Below are positions 61,745 to 64,000 of a stretch of 64,000 nucleotides of DNA, piece by piece. A program made the position numbers and the translations under genes. The DNA lies in assembly GCA_028824715.1 (NCBI GenBank), contig JAPPCV010000174.1:1-64000 (forward strand). Reading direction: 5' to 3'. Source of the stretch: Boseongicola sp. (GTDB taxonomy: Bacteria > Pseudomonadota > Alphaproteobacteria > Rhodobacterales > Rhodobacteraceae). A model generated the notes under the pieces. That model did not search any database. It saw only the letters and a list, made by a program, of their open reading frames with translations, and was not told the DNA's origin. Numbering within the stretch: position 1 is the first letter of the stretch; every line of letters begins with the position of its first letter.

Positions 61745-63181
61745 GTGAACGTCTTGTTCGTCGCCTCTGAATGCGCGCCGTTCATGAAGACCGGTGGCCT
61801 GGCCGACGTGATAGGCGCAGTGCCCAAGGCCCTCGCCGCGGCAGGGACGAACGTCAGGGTGCTCATCCCGGCCTACCCGGCACTGCATGACCTCGCCGGC
61901 GGCGGCCGGTCGGTCATGCTCCTTGACGACCTCTTTGGCGGCAAGGCGGAGGTCAAGGCCGTCAATGCTCAAGGTCTGGACGTCCTGTTGCTGGTCGCGC
62001 CGCATCTCTATGACCGGGATGGCAACATCTACCTGGGTCCTGACGGAAAGGACTGGTCCGACAATCACCTGCGGTTCGCCGCACTTGGTTACGCTGGCGC
62101 GGAATTGGCCATTGACGGTGCCGATGGATGGACGCCCGACGTCGTGAATTTGCATGACTGGCAGGCCGGCTTGTTGCCCGCGTATCTTTCGCAATCGGGC
62201 CGGAGCGCCCCGCCCGCGGTCATGACCATCCACAACATTGCGTTCCAAGGCCTCTTCGACGCGTCAGAGCTGGCGAACTTGAAGCTGAAAGCCGAGATGT
62301 TCGCAGCGGACGCGGTCGAATACTATGGCAAGATCAGTTTCCTCAAGGCAGGCCTGGCCCTGTCTGACAGGATCACCACGGTAAGCCCGAGCTACGCCTG
62401 CGAACTGCTCACTCCGGAGTTTGGCATGGGTCTCGACGGCCTTCTTCGAGAGCGCCGAAGCGACTTGAGCGGTATCCTGAACGGCATCGATCTTGAGATG
62501 TGGGATCCGGAATCCGATCCTCACCTTGTCGAAAACTACTCCCCACGGTCACTCAAGCGCAAAGAGGCAAACAAGCGCGAAGTCGAAGCGCGGTTGGGGT
62601 TGCAGCGGCGGGACGGACCTCTCTTTTGCGTTGTAAGCCGCCTGACATCGCAAAAGGGCCTGGACATGCTGCTGGAGTGTCTGCCGGGCCTGGTGGCTGA
62701 GGGCGCAAGCCTTGCCTTGCTCGGATCGGGTGACAGCGCGCTGGAACGGCAATTCGCGGAGGCGTCGCGCCGGCACCCCGGGCAGGTCGGCGTGGTGATC
62801 GGATATGACGAGCCCCTTTCGCACCTCCTGCAAGGGGGCAGCGATGCCATTCTCATTCCCTCCCGATTTGAGCCTTGCGGACTGACCCAGCTCTATGGGC
62901 TGCGCTACGGCACGCTGCCCGTTGTCGCGAGGACTGGCGGCCTGGCTGACACGATCATAGACGCGAACGAGGCGGCACTCGCTGCACAATGCGCGACCGG
63001 GTTTCAGTTCGCGCCGATCAACGCCACGATGCTTGAACAGGCAATCGCACGGGCGTGCGCGATCTATCGGCAACCGGGGATCTGGTCGGCCATGGTGCGC
63101 CGGGCGATGCGCCATCCGGTAGGTTGGGACGTCTCGGCCGCGGCCTACGAAGCGATTTACCGCAGCTTGATTGCGGACTGA
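61745..63181 (+). CDS. glgA: glycogen synthase
   Basis: MNVLFVASECAPFMKTGGLADVIGAVPKALAAAGTNVRVLIPAYP...PSRFEPCGLTQLYGLRYGTLPVVARTGGLADTI. Confidence 0.98.
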   Translation: MNVLFVASECAPFMKTGGLADVIGAVPKALAAAGTNVRVLIPAYPALHDLAGGGRSVMLLDDLFGGKAEVKAVNAQGLDVLLLVAPHLYDRDGNIYLGPDGKDWSDNHLRFAALGYAGAELAIDGADGWTPDVVNLHDWQAGLLPAYLSQSGRSAPPAVMTIHNIAFQGLFDASELANLKLKAEMFAADAVEYYGKISFLKAGLALSDRITTVSPSYACELLTPEFGMGLDGLLRERRSDLSGILNGIDLEMWDPESDPHLVENYSPRSLKRKEANKREVEARLGLQRRDGPLFCVVSRLTSQKGLDMLLECLPGLVAEGASLALLGSGDSALERQFAEASRRHPGQVGVVIGYDEPLSHLLQGGSDAILIPSRFEPCGLTQLYGLRYGTLPVVARTGGLADTIIDANEAALAAQCATGFQFAPINATMLEQAIARACAIYRQPGIWSAMVRRAMRHPVGWDVSAAAYEAIYRSLIAD

Positions 63182-63200
63182 GCTGAAGGTTGGCCCCAGG

Positions 63201-64000
63201 ATGAAGTCGTTCCCCGTATCCGCCGGAAACCACCAACGCCTGGGCGCGAACCATGACGGCGGCGGCGTCAACTTTGCCGTATTTTCCGAGAACGCAACGA
63301 AGATCGAGCTCTGTCTTTTTTCGCCTGACGGAAGGAAGGAGACGTCCCGCCTCGCACTGCCGGAACGCACAGGGTCGATATGGCACGGATATGTTGAAGG
63401 CCTGCCGGTCGGGTGCCTGTACGGCTATCGCGCCCACGGCAGCTACGCTCCGGAATCGGGGCATCGCTTCAATCCGAACAAGCTGCTCTCCGATCCGTAT
63501 GCGCGCGAATATTTCGGGCAGTGGACGAACCATCCTGGCACATATGGCTACGACCTGGCGTCGTCGGACGGAGACCTGTCGTTTGACCGCACCGACAGCT
63601 CATCCTGCGTGCCAAAGTCCGTTGTCCCGAATCCGGAACTCTTCAGGGGCTTGATGCAGGGCAGGCATCGGCAGAACTGCAACGACTTGATTTATGAGGC
63701 CCATGTAAGAGGCTTGACCCGGCAGCATCCGCTGGTGCCTGAAGACCTGCGCGGCACCTATGAAGGCCTGGCCACCGAACCGATCCTCGAGCACTTGCAG
63801 AAGCTGGGCGCAAAGGCGATCGAGTTGATGCCCGTGCATGCGTTTGTCGACGATCCCTTTCTTCTCGAGCGCGGCCTGAAGAACTACTGGGGCTACAACT
63901 CCATCGGGTTCTTCGTGGCTGAACCACGGTATTGCGGTCCCAACGGCGTCGCGGGCTTTCGGCACATGGTGGACCGGTTCCACCAAGCCGGCATCGAGGT
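63201..64000 (+). CDS. glgX: glycogen debranching enzyme, 3' end cut by window edge
   Basis: MKSFPVSAGNHQRLGANHDGGGVNFAVFSENATKIELCLFSPDG...LIYEAHVRGLTRQHPLVPEDLRGTYEGL...KAIELMPVHAFVDD. Confidence 0.95.
   Translation, partial: MKSFPVSAGNHQRLGANHDGGGVNFAVFSENATKIELCLFSPDGRKETSRLALPERTGSIWHGYVEGLPVGCLYGYRAHGSYAPESGHRFNPNKLLSDPYAREYFGQWTNHPGTYGYDLASSDGDLSFDRTDSSSCVPKSVVPNPELFRGLMQGRHRQNCNDLIYEAHVRGLTRQHPLVPEDLRGTYEGLATEPILEHLQKLGAKAIELMPVHAFVDDPFLLERGLKNYWGYNSIGFFVAEPRYCGPNGVAGFRHMVDRFHQAGIE

Overview
The window looks like chromosomal DNA from a high-GC alphaproteobacterium, probably of the Rhodobacterales type. This is inferred from gene content and order; no search was run. From left to right it contains: a truncated PotA-like ABC ATPase; a minus-strand LLM monooxygenase / flavin reductase / alpha-beta hydrolase / aldehyde dehydrogenase group next to an IS5-type transposase relic; a LacI regulator with a sorbitol/mannitol ABC operon (smoEFGK-mtlK) in which smoS survives only as a ~60-codon relic; creatinase; MBL and 3-hydroxyacyl-CoA dehydrogenase genes; and a divergent GntR-controlled carbohydrate or sugar-acid cluster (lactonase-like MBL, HAD, two class II aldolases, FGGY kinase, ABC transporter, UPF0261/Tm-1-like protein). 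These are followed by agmatinase-family and Gfo/Idh/MocA genes, rpmJ, tRNA-Val, N-formylglutamate amidohydrolase, a DegP-like protease, glnA-glnB, nnr, cysK, an MscS-type channel, alaX, tRNA-Ser, a tripartite tricarboxylate transporter with an apparent TctA-TctB fusion, and an NCS2 permease with an RsbW-like C-terminal extension. A ~4 kb decayed region (integrase, AbrB, HNH and mannitol dehydrogenase relics) follows, with an intact HEAT-like ORF and a tandem-motif ORF, then fructokinase and glgP-glgB-glgC-glgA-glgX (glgX cut by the window edge). The strongest leads are the matching TTTTGTRYACAAAA palindromes at both arms of the GntR cluster, the NCS2-RsbW fusion, the flavin reductase with a Nudix-like tail, the HEAT-like protein with a QPDLF clamp-binding-like motif, and the many gene relics. 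No CRISPR array or rRNA was seen.
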